Under the pieces are notes generated by a model that was not told the DNA's origin, did no database searches, and saw nothing but the letters and a program-made list of their open reading frames with translations. A DNA stretch of 64,000 nt from assembly GCF_900108955.1 (NCBI RefSeq), contig NZ_FNYA01000006.1, forward strand, positions 62,001 to 126,000, in the 5' to 3' direction. A program made the translations under genes and the position numbers. Source of the DNA: Flavobacterium terrigena (lineage in GTDB: Bacteria > Bacteroidota > Bacteroidia > Flavobacteriales > Flavobacteriaceae). Of this stretch, positions 16,161 through 25,774 are shown one piece after another (within the stretch, counting starts at the first letter, position 1; each line of letters opens with the position of its first letter).

Positions 16161-17072
16161 TTATTTGCAATGTTTTTTAATCAACTCATTTGGGTCGTCA
16201 ATATTGTATATTTCTTTCCATTTTTTTTGATATTTATATCCTTTTTGAACTGCGATATTCCAGTATTCACAAGCTTTTTCGTTATTTCCTAAGCCAAAAT
16301 AAGAGTTTGCAATATTGTTATAAGAGTATTTATCCGTATCAAAATTTTCATCAAATGATTTTCCCAGTTTAATTGCTAAAGCTTTTTCAAAATCATCAAT
16401 GGCACTTTTATATTCTTTTAAATAAAATTTACAAAGTCCTCTGTTGTTATAAGACATTTTGTCTAATGAATTTAAAGAAATAGCTGTATTGAAATCGTTA
16501 ATAGCTTCTTCATACATTTTAGATCTTAGCTTAACAGCACCTCGATTAATATAGGCATCTGCATAAATTGAATCCAATTGAATGGCTTTATCGTAGGATT
16601 TTAATGATTGTTCAGGCTTGTTCCATTTGTCATATAGCAAACCTAAATTAAAAGGTATTATAGAAGAATTACTATCATATTCAAGTGCTTTGAAGTAATT
16701 TTTTTCCGCCAATTCAAATTGATTTGTATTTTCATAAACTATGGCACGACCCATCCAAGCAAGTGTGTTTGTTGAGTCAATTTTTATTGCTTCGTCATGA
16801 TTATTTAATGCTAAATCATATTTTTTCAAATGAAAATATGTTGTTCCTCTTACTCTAAAATACTTAGAATTTTTAGAATTTAACTCGATAGCTTTGTTGG
16901 CATAATCTAATGCTTTAAGTGAAAGATCTTCTGATAAAGCATTACTAGTTGTATTGTTTAAAATTTTGTAAGCACATTTATAATAGTAGTGTGCCTTAAT
17001 TTCGTTTTCTGTAGCTTCTTTTTGTCCAAAACATATTGAAGTTATAAATATTAATAAATAGTAAATTTTCAT
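16161..17072 (-). CDS. Tetratricopeptide-repeat protein, secreted or periplasmic
   Basis: 303 aa. Signal peptide MKIYYLLIFITSICFGQ (cleavage near 17), followed by about six or seven 34-residue TPR units from residue about 40 to 270, with the usual W/L-G-A-F-A-P pattern (for example AWMGRAIVYENTNQFELAEKNYFKAL and AYINRGAVKLRSKMYEEAI). TPRs mediate protein binding; no catalytic domain is present. Common as accessory proteins in Bacteroidota. Its 3' end touches a family B remnant. Confidence 0.85.
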   Translation of the reverse strand: MKIYYLLIFITSICFGQKEATENEIKAHYYYKCAYKILNNTTSNALSEDLSLKALDYANKAIELNSKNSKYFRVRGTTYFHLKKYDLALNNHDEAIKIDSTNTLAWMGRAIVYENTNQFELAEKNYFKALEYDSNSSIIPFNLGLLYDKWNKPEQSLKSYDKAIQLDSIYADAYINRGAVKLRSKMYEEAINDFNTAISLNSLDKMSYNNRGLCKFYLKEYKSAIDDFEKALAIKLGKSFDENFDTDKYSYNNIANSYFGLGNNEKACEYWNIAVQKGYKYQKKWKEIYNIDDPNELIKKHCK

Positions 17073-17138
17073 TTGTTGTATTAGCTTTTTTAATTTTTGG
17101 ATTGAAAATTTGTGTTATTGGGTTCAGATTTAGGAAAA

Positions 17139-17729
17139 CTAATATATAATCTCGATGTTTTTAATTCCTCCAATTGGTGCAATTTTAACAGATTGCTTTC
17201 CTTTTTCTACATAGAAATAATATAGGCTATTTGTTTCTAAAAGAGACACTATTTCAGATTCTCCAGTTGCATAATTAAGCTTGTGCTCATATTTTAATTT
17301 GTTATCTTTTATTCTATTTGATATGGTATAACCTTCACCAACTCCGTAGCCTAAATAAACGGATAATAAAAAAACAGCAAGAAACTTTATTGAAATAAAT
17401 AAGTAATAGTTTTTAATTTCGTCATTTCCCAAATCGGTTTTAGTTTTCTTTAATTCAAAGATTTTTCGCACCCAATTTTTGTGATCGTTTTTGAATAGAA
17501 AGTCTGGTAAATAAAAGCTGGATATTAAAATTATTGTGATAATTATGAATACTATAGGGTTTGATGTTAAGGTAGCAATTGGACTTATTAGTACATCCAT
17601 TATTGAGGAGTATTTTAAAATATTGATGTCTAATTGATAGAAGAATGCTGTTTCCTTTATGATTCCTAATATGACTAAATAGAGGTAGCCAAGTGGGAGT
17701 AAAGTTTGTATTTTTTCAAAGTGTTTCAT
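17139..17729 (-). CDS. Hypothetical membrane protein
   Basis: 196 aa. Hydrophobic segments at about 10-28, 52-72 and 108-126, with a C-terminal beta-type domain (about 140-196) containing SEIVSLLETNSLYYFYVEKG. No family recognised. It is the first gene of the minus-strand block beyond ridA, starting about 25 bp after family C copy 1, and probably transcribed from within that copy. Confidence 0.65.
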   Translation of the reverse strand: MKHFEKIQTLLPLGYLYLVILGIIKETAFFYQLDINILKYSSIMDVLISPIATLTSNPIVFIIITIILISSFYLPDFLFKNDHKNWVRKIFELKKTKTDLGNDEIKNYYLFISIKFLAVFLLSVYLGYGVGEGYTISNRIKDNKLKYEHKLNYATGESEIVSLLETNSLYYFYVEKGKQSVKIAPIGGIKNIEIIY

Positions 17730-17740
17730 TTTGTGAAATT

Positions 17741-17843
17741 ATTACAAGTGTATAAATACTTATTCTTTTTTGTAAATATAAAATAATTCCCACAAAAAAA
17801 TCCTCAGATTAAGAATAAAATGAGGATTCGTGTTTTTATTTTG
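17741..17843 (-). repeat. Repeat family C, copy 1, next to ridA
   Basis: TTTTTGTAAATATAAAATAA, TTCCCACAAAAAAA and TCCTCAGATTAAGAATAAAA match copies 2 and 3. This is probably the original locus, because here the sequence includes the functional ridA terminator. Confidence 0.6.
17793..17828 (-). terminator. Terminator of ridA
   Basis: On the minus strand AATCCTCA / TGAGGATT around a 14-base loop, followed by seven T. It lies about 22 bp after the ridA stop codon. Confidence 0.85.
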
Positions 17844-17849
17844 AAGTGC

Positions 17850-18230
17850 TTATTTTATTGCAATTGCAGAAATTTCTACGTTTACATTTTTAGGTAAGCA
17901 CGCTACTTGTACCGTTTCTCTTGCTGGAGCAGTTGCTTCGTTAAAGTAAGCACCATAAACACCATTTATTTTTGCGAAGTTACCCATGTCGCTAATGAAG
18001 ATAGTAGTTTTTACTACGTTTTCAAAAGTCATTTCAGCTGCTTCTAAAACCGCTTTTAAGTTCTCCATGACTAACTTCGTTTCGTCTTCAATGTTGTCTA
18101 AAACTAACTCGTTTGTTGCTGGATCGATAGCAATTTGTCCTGAAGTGTATAATGTGTTTCCAACTAAAACCGCTTGGTTATATGGACCAATAGGAGCAGG
18201 CGCTTTTTCTGTAAATATTATTTTTTTCAT
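17850..18230 (-). CDS. ridA: RidA family enamine/imine deaminase
   Basis: 126 aa, full length for the family. Motifs: KAPAPIGPYNQAVLVGNTLYTSGQI at the N-terminus (the family signature with a conserved Gly and Tyr), VMENLKAVLEAA, and the C-terminal APARETVQVACLPKNVNVEISAIA with the catalytic-site arginine at about 106. It hydrolyses reactive 2-aminoacrylate-type enamines in the cytoplasm. It has its own terminator and lies about 120 bp downstream of lptD on the same strand. Confidence 0.95.
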   Translation of the reverse strand: MKKIIFTEKAPAPIGPYNQAVLVGNTLYTSGQIAIDPATNELVLDNIEDETKLVMENLKAVLEAAEMTFENVVKTTIFISDMGNFAKINGVYGAYFNEATAPARETVQVACLPKNVNVEISAIAIK

Positions 18231-18249
18231 TGTTTTTTAAGTTACGAAG

Positions 18250-18290
18250 CATTTTTTTGCCGCAAAGTCGCAAAGTCGCTAAGTTTTTTT
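18250..18290. repeat. Dispersed intergenic repeat (GCCGCAAAGTCGCAAAGTCGCTAAG)
   Basis: A tandem-like element TTGCCGCAAAGTCGCAAAG with CGCTAAG. The same family appears inverted at about 43209-43238 (CTTCGCATCTTAGTGACTTCGCGGCAA). Such 'gcgactttgcggc' elements are frequent between flavobacterial genes. Confidence 0.5.
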
Positions 18291-18351
18291 AATTGTTATA
18301 CTTGAATTATATTGTGTGTTCTTTAAACTTTTGCCTTTTCTCTTTAAACTT

Positions 18352-20970
18352 TTATCTTAATCTAGGATCTGGTAAATTACGTTTGTCCCATTTGATATCA
18401 CTTAATATTGATGATTTAATTCCGATGAAGAAATTCCAATAAGAATATACCCCAATTGGTACAATACTAAAACTCATTCTCCAGCTTTCTAAATCTCTTT
18501 CGAAACGCAATTGCGTAAACGTAATTCCTTTTTTAGCAAAATCATAACCAGATGAGAATCCCATTTTCCATCTTACAGCTAAATCTATATTTCCAGAAAC
18601 CATTAATGAATTAGTTGAGATTTCTCTTTCATTAGCAGAATTACTATACGTTAAGGAATAGGCTAAACGTAAATCCCATGGAAAGCTAAAGTTATATAAT
18701 GTTTTTTGAGTTTTTTGAGTTACGTCTTTTGTGAATAAACTTTCATCTTGATTACCTAAATCTGTAGCAGCACCAAATAAATCGTCATCACGACCACCGT
18801 TTTGAACCGTTTGTTTTGATTTTTTCTCACCACTGAAGTCGTTACTCGCAACAGAATAGTTTAACGTAATGTTTGACGATGTCATTCTGGCTAAGCCATT
18901 TCCATTACTGATGCTGAATTCGTCAATTCGTTTGTTATTTTCATCTAAATCGTATGGGTCAAATTGTGCACCGAAATTAACACCTAATTTATTGTCTAAT
19001 AAAGTTGTACCACCTATAAAATTAATTTGAGATAATTTGAATTCTTCTGCAGCAAAATTATAACTGGTTGAAAAGTTAAACTGATTTAATAAAGATATTT
19101 TTTTAGTTTCTCCTTTTTTACTGTTTTTGTCTAATACTTTTGCTTCTAATGAGTTGGCTAAGCCAAATCCAATTGCGTTTGAAATTCCTTTACCAGGTGC
19201 ACCAAATAGTGTGTTTTCAAATCGGCTATAATCAATATAGTTACCTAAATTGTCGGTATATTGATCGTAATATTCATCGAAACTTGGTGTGTAACCATAA
19301 GAAATATTTGGACGCATTAAGTGTCTAATCGCTTGAATTTTATTTGTTTCTTTAAAAGTATAGGTTCCGTAAACGGTTGTTCCAATACTTGAAGAAAAAC
19401 TATAAGTTCTGTAAGCGTCGAAGCCATTTTTACGAACAGTATCTACCGTATTTGTAGTGGTATTAAACGTTTTTTCATTTGTATTAAATACCCAGTTTTC
19501 TGTAAAACCAGTTCCGGCAGTCACACTAAAATGTTTGAAAACTTTAAAATTGGTAGAAAGTGGAATTGTATGTGAAATTCCTGCTAATGCCGTATCAAAC
19601 ATTTCCGATTTAAACATGAATTCTTCAGTGGTTGCAATTCTGTTTTCACCTTTCAAACTATATTGAAAATTGATGTTTTGAAATACTCCTTTTTTAATTC
19701 CATCTTGTTTGGCAAATGGGAAAATTCTGTCCACACTTGCATTAAAAGATGGCAAAGTTAAATTAACAACTTCTGTATTTGTATTTTGATTGTGAGTTAC
19801 TGCAAGGGCAAAATTAACTAGTGGAACAGTTGGGAAAGTTTTAGAGTAACTAATAGATGAACTTAAGGTATTATTTAAATTCGAACCAACATTAATAAGA
19901 TTTAACGATTGGCGAAAATATTTACTACTTCCGAAGTTAACAGACGATGAAAATCTAGAATTGGCTGATGCTTTTGCGTCTTGAATATGTGACCATTGAA
20001 TGTTATACTGATTACTTCTAGCATAACCTGGAAATCCTTTTTCACCAAAAACCTGATTTTCATATCTAAATTGAACGTTTCCGTTGAATTTATATTTTTT
20101 TGCGTAAGAGGTTTCTGTTCTTAAAGCATAACTTCCATTGGTGTAATAATCTCCTAAAATGGCTAAATCGTAATAATCACTTAAAGCAAAATAATACCCA
20201 CCATTTTGTAAAAAATAACCACGGTCATTATTTTGTCCAGGTGCAGGAATAATAACTCCAGAGGTATTTTTGTTAGTCATCGGAAAAAATGCAAACGGCA
20301 CACCAATAGGAGTAGGCACATTTGCAATATACATATGAGTTAATCCGGTAACAAATTTCTTTTTAGGAACTAATTTAGCTTTATAGGCTAAAAAATAATA
20401 TTCTGGATCTTCAATATTTGTAGATGTAGTAAAACGGGCTCTTTGAAAAAAGATTACCGAATCATTTTCTCTTTTGGAAACTTCAGAACGAAGGAACATT
20501 TCTCCTTGTTTACTTTTGGTATTCCAAATTTTTGCTTTACCACTTTTGGTATTAAAAATTATGGAGTCTGGTTCTATAATATTTTCACCTTGTTTGAAAT
20601 ACGGATATTGAGTGTATTTTCCTGTACTATCTTTTAATCTACCAGCATGTACAAGGTTTTTTTCGTAGTCTAAAACAATAATCCCCGATTTTAATTCGAA
20701 ATCAATATAATGTAGTTCAGCTTCATTATAAAGAGTTAGCCTTTTTTTACGTTGGTCTAACTTTTCATAACCTTTAGCTTTTCTGTTGACAATTCCTTCT
20801 AATAAAGGTTTTTTTGTGGAGTCATTTTTTACTAATGATTTAGTGGCAATTAATTCATTTGCATTTACTTTAACACTATCTGTAGGATTGGTGTTTTGAG
20901 AGTAAATTTCTGAATTACATGCAATTAGAAAAAAAAATAAAAAAACGATATGATTAATCTTTGTACTCAA
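18352..20970 (-). CDS. lptD: LPS-assembly protein LptD (OstA-like)
   Basis: 872 aa. Signal peptide at residues 1-25 (MSTKINHIVFLFFFLIACNSEIYSQ). An OstA/LptA-like beta-jellyroll domain follows at about 75-200, with the run LYNEAELHYIDFELKSG and VHAGRLKD typical of Bacteroidota LptD. The remaining 600 residues form a large beta-barrel ending in an aromatic C-terminus. It places lipopolysaccharide in the outer leaflet of the outer membrane together with LptE. It is divergent from the amidase genes at 21079. Confidence 0.88.
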   Translation of the reverse strand: MSTKINHIVFLFFFLIACNSEIYSQNTNPTDSVKVNANELIATKSLVKNDSTKKPLLEGIVNRKAKGYEKLDQRKKRLTLYNEAELHYIDFELKSGIIVLDYEKNLVHAGRLKDSTGKYTQYPYFKQGENIIEPDSIIFNTKSGKAKIWNTKSKQGEMFLRSEVSKRENDSVIFFQRARFTTSTNIEDPEYYFLAYKAKLVPKKKFVTGLTHMYIANVPTPIGVPFAFFPMTNKNTSGVIIPAPGQNNDRGYFLQNGGYYFALSDYYDLAILGDYYTNGSYALRTETSYAKKYKFNGNVQFRYENQVFGEKGFPGYARSNQYNIQWSHIQDAKASANSRFSSSVNFGSSKYFRQSLNLINVGSNLNNTLSSSISYSKTFPTVPLVNFALAVTHNQNTNTEVVNLTLPSFNASVDRIFPFAKQDGIKKGVFQNINFQYSLKGENRIATTEEFMFKSEMFDTALAGISHTIPLSTNFKVFKHFSVTAGTGFTENWVFNTNEKTFNTTTNTVDTVRKNGFDAYRTYSFSSSIGTTVYGTYTFKETNKIQAIRHLMRPNISYGYTPSFDEYYDQYTDNLGNYIDYSRFENTLFGAPGKGISNAIGFGLANSLEAKVLDKNSKKGETKKISLLNQFNFSTSYNFAAEEFKLSQINFIGGTTLLDNKLGVNFGAQFDPYDLDENNKRIDEFSISNGNGLARMTSSNITLNYSVASNDFSGEKKSKQTVQNGGRDDDLFGAATDLGNQDESLFTKDVTQKTQKTLYNFSFPWDLRLAYSLTYSNSANEREISTNSLMVSGNIDLAVRWKMGFSSGYDFAKKGITFTQLRFERDLESWRMSFSIVPIGVYSYWNFFIGIKSSILSDIKWDKRNLPDPRLR

Positions 20971-21078
20971 ATCTATAAATACTATTTTTGTAAAAATTGG
21001 TTCAATTTTTGATGGGTCAAACTTACGTATATTTTTTGTTAAATTTAATTATTTAGTAAAATTATAACTTATTTAAAA

Positions 21079-22164
21079 ATGAAAAAAATACTATTATATA
21101 TATTACTCTCTTTATCAGTCTTTTCTTATGCTCAAGAAAAGAAGTTTAAAGTTATTTTAGACGCTGGCCATGGAGGAAAAGACCCTGGTGCGCAAAAAAA
21201 TGGCTGTATAGAAAAACTTATTGCTTTAGATGTTGTTTTAAGGATTGGAAAAATTTTAGAAGCTTACCCAGAATTTGACATAAAATACACCAGAACAACC
21301 GATGTTTTTATACCTTTAAAGGATAGAGCAAAAATGGCAAATGATTTTGAAGCAGATTTATTTGTTTCTGTACATTGTAATTCTTCTGTTTCTCCAAAAC
21401 CTTATGGAGCTATGACTTTAGTTATGGGATTGTCTCGAGCAGGAATGAACTTCGAAATTGCTAAAGCTGAAAATGCCGTAATTTCATTAGAGGAAAATTA
21501 TAAAGAAAAATACGAAGGTTTTGATCCGAATAATCCAAATACACAAATTGGATTAAGAATTATGCAAGAAGAAACATTAATGCAAAGTATTGATTTTGCT
21601 AGTTCTGTTCAAAGTTATTTTAAAAACTCTTTACAAAGAAAAGATTTAGGAATGCACCAACAACCGCTTTGGGTATTAGATGCTACGGTAATGCCAGGTG
21701 TTTTAATTGAATTAGGATTTTTAAGTAATTTAGAAGAATCTAGATACATGAAATCAGAAGAAGGTAAATCTAACTATTCTCAAATTATTGCACGTTCAAT
21801 TATTGAATATAAAAACAACTTAAAAGGTACAAATACTATTCCTAATACATTAGATATTAAAGAACCAATTATTATTGAGCCAGAAGTTGTGGTAGTTACT
21901 TCAGATTCATCTACAGTTGCAAATTCAACAACTATAGAAGCTGTTCCTGCTGGTTCTGGTTATAAAGTTCAAATTAGTTTTAGTGCTAAAAAATTAGAAT
22001 TAATTCCTGAAAATTTTAACGGATTAAATAATATTACTGTAGCTGAAATTAATGGTGGATACAAATATTATTATGGCGAAGGAAGTATGGAAATTTGTAA
22101 AAAATTATTAGCCGAGGCCAAATTAAAAGGATATAAATCTGCTTTTATAGTAGAATCAAAATAA
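21079..22164 (+). CDS. N-acetylmuramoyl-L-alanine amidase with SPOR-like C-terminal region
   Basis: 361 aa. Signal peptide MKKILLYILLSLSVFSYAQ. Amidase_3 domain at about 22-250: the zinc ligands are in ILDAGHGGKDPGAQ (His near residue 31) and in the later HCNSS and the catalytic Glu of GVLIELGFLSN. The C-terminal 70 residues (about 290-361) resemble a SPOR or SPOR-like domain (GYKVQISFSAKKLE). It cleaves the amide between MurNAc and the stem peptide during cell division. A paralogue follows after 4 bp. Confidence 0.9.
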   Translation: MKKILLYILLSLSVFSYAQEKKFKVILDAGHGGKDPGAQKNGCIEKLIALDVVLRIGKILEAYPEFDIKYTRTTDVFIPLKDRAKMANDFEADLFVSVHCNSSVSPKPYGAMTLVMGLSRAGMNFEIAKAENAVISLEENYKEKYEGFDPNNPNTQIGLRIMQEETLMQSIDFASSVQSYFKNSLQRKDLGMHQQPLWVLDATVMPGVLIELGFLSNLEESRYMKSEEGKSNYSQIIARSIIEYKNNLKGTNTIPNTLDIKEPIIIEPEVVVVTSDSSTVANSTTIEAVPAGSGYKVQISFSAKKLELIPENFNGLNNITVAEINGGYKYYYGEGSMEICKKLLAEAKLKGYKSAFIVESK

Positions 22165-22168
22165 AAAG

Positions 22169-23287
22169 ATGACAAAATTCACGCAATTCCTATTTATACT
22201 TTTATTTACAATTACCGCCCAATCTCAAACTAAAAAGTTTAAGGTTGTTTTAGACGCTGGTCACGGTGGAAAAGACTATGGTGCAACTTATCACGGGAAT
22301 ATTGAAAAGAAAATTTCACTAAATACAGTTCTTAAAGTTGGCGAAATTTTAGCAAAAGAATCAAATATTGAAGTTGTTTACACTAGAAAAACTGATGTTT
22401 TTGTTGAGTTGAACGAACGTGCTAATATTGCGAATAGATCTAAAGGACATTTATTTGTTTCTATGCATTGTAATGCGAATGACAATCAGGCTGCAGCTGG
22501 GAATGAAACCTATGTAATGGGAGTTACCAGAAATGCGGCGAATTTAGAAGTTGCAAAAAAGGAAAATGCCGTTGTTACTTTGGAAAGTGATTATAAGATT
22601 AAGTATGATGGTTTCGATCCGAAATCGCCAGAATCGGTGATGGGAATTTCTATCATGCAAGAAGAGAATATTCAGCAAAGTATTGATATTGCTGGAAAAG
22701 TACAACAAGCTTTTACGAAATTCACACCAAGTAAAAACAGAGGTGTAAAACAAGCAGGTTTCTTAGTTTTAAGAAAAATTATCATGCCACGTGTACTTAT
22801 AGAAATGGGTTTCGTGTCAAACAAAACAGAAGGTGCTTTTTTAAATTCTGCAGATGGTCAAGATAAATTAGCAGAAGCTATTTCAAAAGCTATCTTAGGT
22901 TATAGAGACGATTTTTTCAAGTTGGAAACTATAACAACTCCTAAAAAAGACGAACCAAAAAAAGATACAGTTAAAAAAGACGATCCTAAAAAAACCGATG
23001 CAAAACCATCAACGGATAATAAAACGGCAATTGAAGGTGTTAGTTTTAAAGTTCAAATTTCGGCAAGTGGTAAGAAATTAGAAACGTTGCCAAAAAACTT
23101 CAAAGGATTAAAAAATATTTCAATCGAAAAAGAAAACGCGATTTATAAGTATTTTTATGGTTTAACAACTTCCTATGCAACTGCAAAACAATTGTTAGCT
23201 GATGCAAATGCAAAAGGCTATTCTTCTTCGTTTATTGTGGCTATAAAAAATGGTAAAAAAATTAAATTAAGCGAGGCAATCAAATAA
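22169..23287 (+). CDS. N-acetylmuramoyl-L-alanine amidase, paralogue
   Basis: 372 aa. Signal peptide MTKFTQFLFILLFTITAQSQ. Amidase_3 catalytic domain at about 25-245 with VLDAGHGGKDYGA, HCNAND and PRVLIEMGFVSN. A low-complexity Lys/Asp/Pro/Thr linker (about 255-285, KKDEPKKDTVKKDDPKKTDA type) leads to a C-terminal SPOR-like domain. The gene starts 4 bp after the previous amidase, so both are one transcript. The two are about half identical by eye, consistent with tandem duplication. Confidence 0.92.
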   Translation: MTKFTQFLFILLFTITAQSQTKKFKVVLDAGHGGKDYGATYHGNIEKKISLNTVLKVGEILAKESNIEVVYTRKTDVFVELNERANIANRSKGHLFVSMHCNANDNQAAAGNETYVMGVTRNAANLEVAKKENAVVTLESDYKIKYDGFDPKSPESVMGISIMQEENIQQSIDIAGKVQQAFTKFTPSKNRGVKQAGFLVLRKIIMPRVLIEMGFVSNKTEGAFLNSADGQDKLAEAISKAILGYRDDFFKLETITTPKKDEPKKDTVKKDDPKKTDAKPSTDNKTAIEGVSFKVQISASGKKLETLPKNFKGLKNISIEKENAIYKYFYGLTTSYATAKQLLADANAKGYSSSFIVAIKNGKKIKLSEAIK

Positions 23288-23418
23288 ATATTGTTATTTT
23301 TGTTTTTTTTAAATCAATGATATTTTTAAATCACCATCTCACATTAAATTGAGATTAGTTTACTTAGATAAATACTAATAAATTAAAAGGTGTTTACTTA
23401 TAAATATATTTCACATAT

Positions 23419-24390
23419 ATGAAAATTACTAGAGAAATTAAAGTTGCCGTTTTAGTTATATTATCCATAGTACTATTTTACTGGGGATTTACTTTCCTTA
23501 AAGGAAGGAATTTATTTGATAGCAGCAATAAATTATACGCCGTATATGATAATGTTGCTGGGTTAGTAGTTTCTGCTCCAGTTACTATAAATGGATTAAC
23601 CATTGGAAAAGTGAATTCTATTGAAATGTTACCTGATGGTAAAATGAATGTAGAATTAGTAATTACCAATGAACAAATTCAAATTGCAAAATCAAGTATC
23701 GCACAAATCAAGGATTCTGGATTAATTGGCGGTAGAGAAATTGCAATTATCAATAATTTTTCAGATAAAAACTACGTTGAATCTGGTGATACTCTAAAAA
23801 CTTCAGATAAATTAGGGTTAACTGCCGAATTAGCCAATCAAATCGGACCAGTAAAAGATAAAGTTGAAATACTTTTAGAAAACGCGAATAAATTAATTGA
23901 AAATTTAAACACTACTTTAGACGCTACGACACAACAAAAATTAAAATCCGCTATTGCTTCTTTAGAAGTTACTATGGCTGAATTTAGCCAAGCTTCAAAG
24001 AATATAAATGGAATTTTAGCGGATACTAAGCCTAAGTTAAATACTACTTTATCTAATTTTGAAAAAACATCTGCTAATTTAAATAATATATCTACTTCTT
24101 TGGATAAAGCCGATTTAGGAGCAACAGTAAAAAAATTAGACGCAACTTTGGCTAGTGTTAACGGAATAATGGCTAACTTAGAGCAAGGAAAAGGTACGAT
24201 GGGTAAATTATTACATGATGATGCGATGTATACTAATTTAACTAAAACATCTAAAGAGCTAGAATTGCTATTACAAGATTTACGATTACATCCTACACGC
24301 TATGTAAATGTGTCTGTTTTCGGTAAGAAAAACAAACCATACGTTGCGCCAGCTACTACTGAACCAAATATTGAACAACCTAAAAACTAA
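23419..24390 (+). CDS. MlaD/MCE family protein
   Basis: 323 aa. A single N-terminal transmembrane helix at about 8-25 is followed by one MCE domain (about 37-115: LYAVYDNVAGLVVSAPVTINGLTIGKV ... SGLIGGREI). The C-terminal 200 residues are helical and coiled-coil-like with many N/T/L repeats. MCE proteins bind lipid and form ring-shaped periplasmic complexes that move phospholipids between membranes. It is 131 bp after the amidase gene and 6 bp before the next gene, so it is probably in an operon with the Fe-S oxidoreductase genes. Confidence 0.9.
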   Translation: MKITREIKVAVLVILSIVLFYWGFTFLKGRNLFDSSNKLYAVYDNVAGLVVSAPVTINGLTIGKVNSIEMLPDGKMNVELVITNEQIQIAKSSIAQIKDSGLIGGREIAIINNFSDKNYVESGDTLKTSDKLGLTAELANQIGPVKDKVEILLENANKLIENLNTTLDATTQQKLKSAIASLEVTMAEFSQASKNINGILADTKPKLNTTLSNFEKTSANLNNISTSLDKADLGATVKKLDATLASVNGIMANLEQGKGTMGKLLHDDAMYTNLTKTSKELELLLQDLRLHPTRYVNVSVFGKKNKPYVAPATTEPNIEQPKN

Positions 24391-24396
24391 AACCTT

Positions 24397-25734
24397 ATGA
24401 GTTTTTTACCAAATATTATTTTTGCAATTGTCCTAATAGTAGGCGTTGGCTTTTTCGCGAAAAATGTTAAAAAAATAATACGAAATATTAAATTAGGACA
24501 AGACGTCAACAGAACAGATAATGCTGGTGCACGTTGGAAAAACATGGCGCTAATTGCTTTGGGACAGAAAAAAATGTTCACCAGACCAATTCCTGCAATT
24601 CTTCACTTTGCATTATATGCGGCTTTCATAATTACTCAAATTGAGTTATTAGAAATTATTATTGATGGATTTTTCGGAACACACCGTTTCTTTAAAGAAA
24701 GTTTAGGTGGATTTTATACATTCCTAATTAGTTTCATCGAAATTCTTTCATTATTAGCGTTAACAGCTACAATTGCCTTTTTATCGAGAAGAAATTTATT
24801 AAAATTACCACGTTTCAACAAGGCAGAAATGTTAGGTTGGCCAACAAAAGATGCGAACTTAATCTTAATTATGGAACTTGTTTTAGTAACATGTATTTTC
24901 ACCATGAATGGAACTGATGAAGTTTTATATTCTTTAGGAAAATCTCATTTTGAAGGAACTGGTTCATTTAATTTTGCGGTTTCTCAACATTTAGGACCAG
25001 CTTTATTTGGTGGAATGAGCGAAGGTGCTTTACATATTTTAGAAAGAGTAGGATGGTGGGGACATTTATTAATGGTAATTGCTTTCTTAAATTATTTATA
25101 TTTCTCTAAACACTTACATATTATACTTGCTTTCCCGAATACTTTCTTTGCCGATTTAAATCCAAAAGGGAAATTTGACAATTTAGAAAGTGTTACAAAT
25201 GAAGTAAAATTAATGATGGATCCAAATGCTGATCCGTTTGCAGCGCCAGCTAATCCAGATGCAGTTCCTGCAAAATTTGGAGCTTCAGATGTTCAAGATT
25301 TAAATTGGGTGCAATTATTAAATGCATATACCTGTACAGAATGTGGTCGTTGTACGTCATCTTGTCCAGCAAATATTACAGGTAAAAAACTATCTCCAAG
25401 AAAAATCATGATGGATACTCGTGATAGATTAGAGGAAGTTGGAAAAAACATGGACGCCAATAAAGGTGTTTTTGTTCCAGATAATAAATCATTATTAAAC
25501 GATTACATCACTCCAGAAGAACTTTGGGCTTGTACATCTTGTAATGCTTGTGTGGAAGAATGTCCAATCAATATTAGTCCTTTATCTATTATTATGGATA
25601 TGAGACGTTATTTAGTAATGGAACAAAGTGCTGCACCAATGGAATTAAACGCTGTGATGACAAACATCGAAAATAACGGTGCGCCATGGCAATACAACCA
25701 ACAAGATAGAGTAAACTGGAGAAACGAAGAATAA
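24397..25734 (+). CDS. Membrane (Fe-S)-binding oxidoreductase subunit, HdrE/NarI-plus-ferredoxin type
   Basis: 445 aa. About five transmembrane helices in the first 260 residues, with conserved histidines (HFALY, HLHIIL) that could bind heme, resembling the NarI/HdrE cytochrome b. A C-terminal pair of 4Fe-4S motifs follows: CTECGRCTSSCP and CTSCNACVEECP (residues about 312-400). Together with the CCG-domain protein encoded at 26266 it would form a membrane HdrED-like quinone oxidoreductase. The electron donor is not evident from the sequence. Confidence 0.85.
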   Translation: MSFLPNIIFAIVLIVGVGFFAKNVKKIIRNIKLGQDVNRTDNAGARWKNMALIALGQKKMFTRPIPAILHFALYAAFIITQIELLEIIIDGFFGTHRFFKESLGGFYTFLISFIEILSLLALTATIAFLSRRNLLKLPRFNKAEMLGWPTKDANLILIMELVLVTCIFTMNGTDEVLYSLGKSHFEGTGSFNFAVSQHLGPALFGGMSEGALHILERVGWWGHLLMVIAFLNYLYFSKHLHIILAFPNTFFADLNPKGKFDNLESVTNEVKLMMDPNADPFAAPANPDAVPAKFGASDVQDLNWVQLLNAYTCTECGRCTSSCPANITGKKLSPRKIMMDTRDRLEEVGKNMDANKGVFVPDNKSLLNDYITPEELWACTSCNACVEECPINISPLSIIMDMRRYLVMEQSAAPMELNAVMTNIENNGAPWQYNQQDRVNWRNEE

Positions 25735-25774
25735 AAATTAAATAACTACTACACAACTACAACAACAACCAAGC

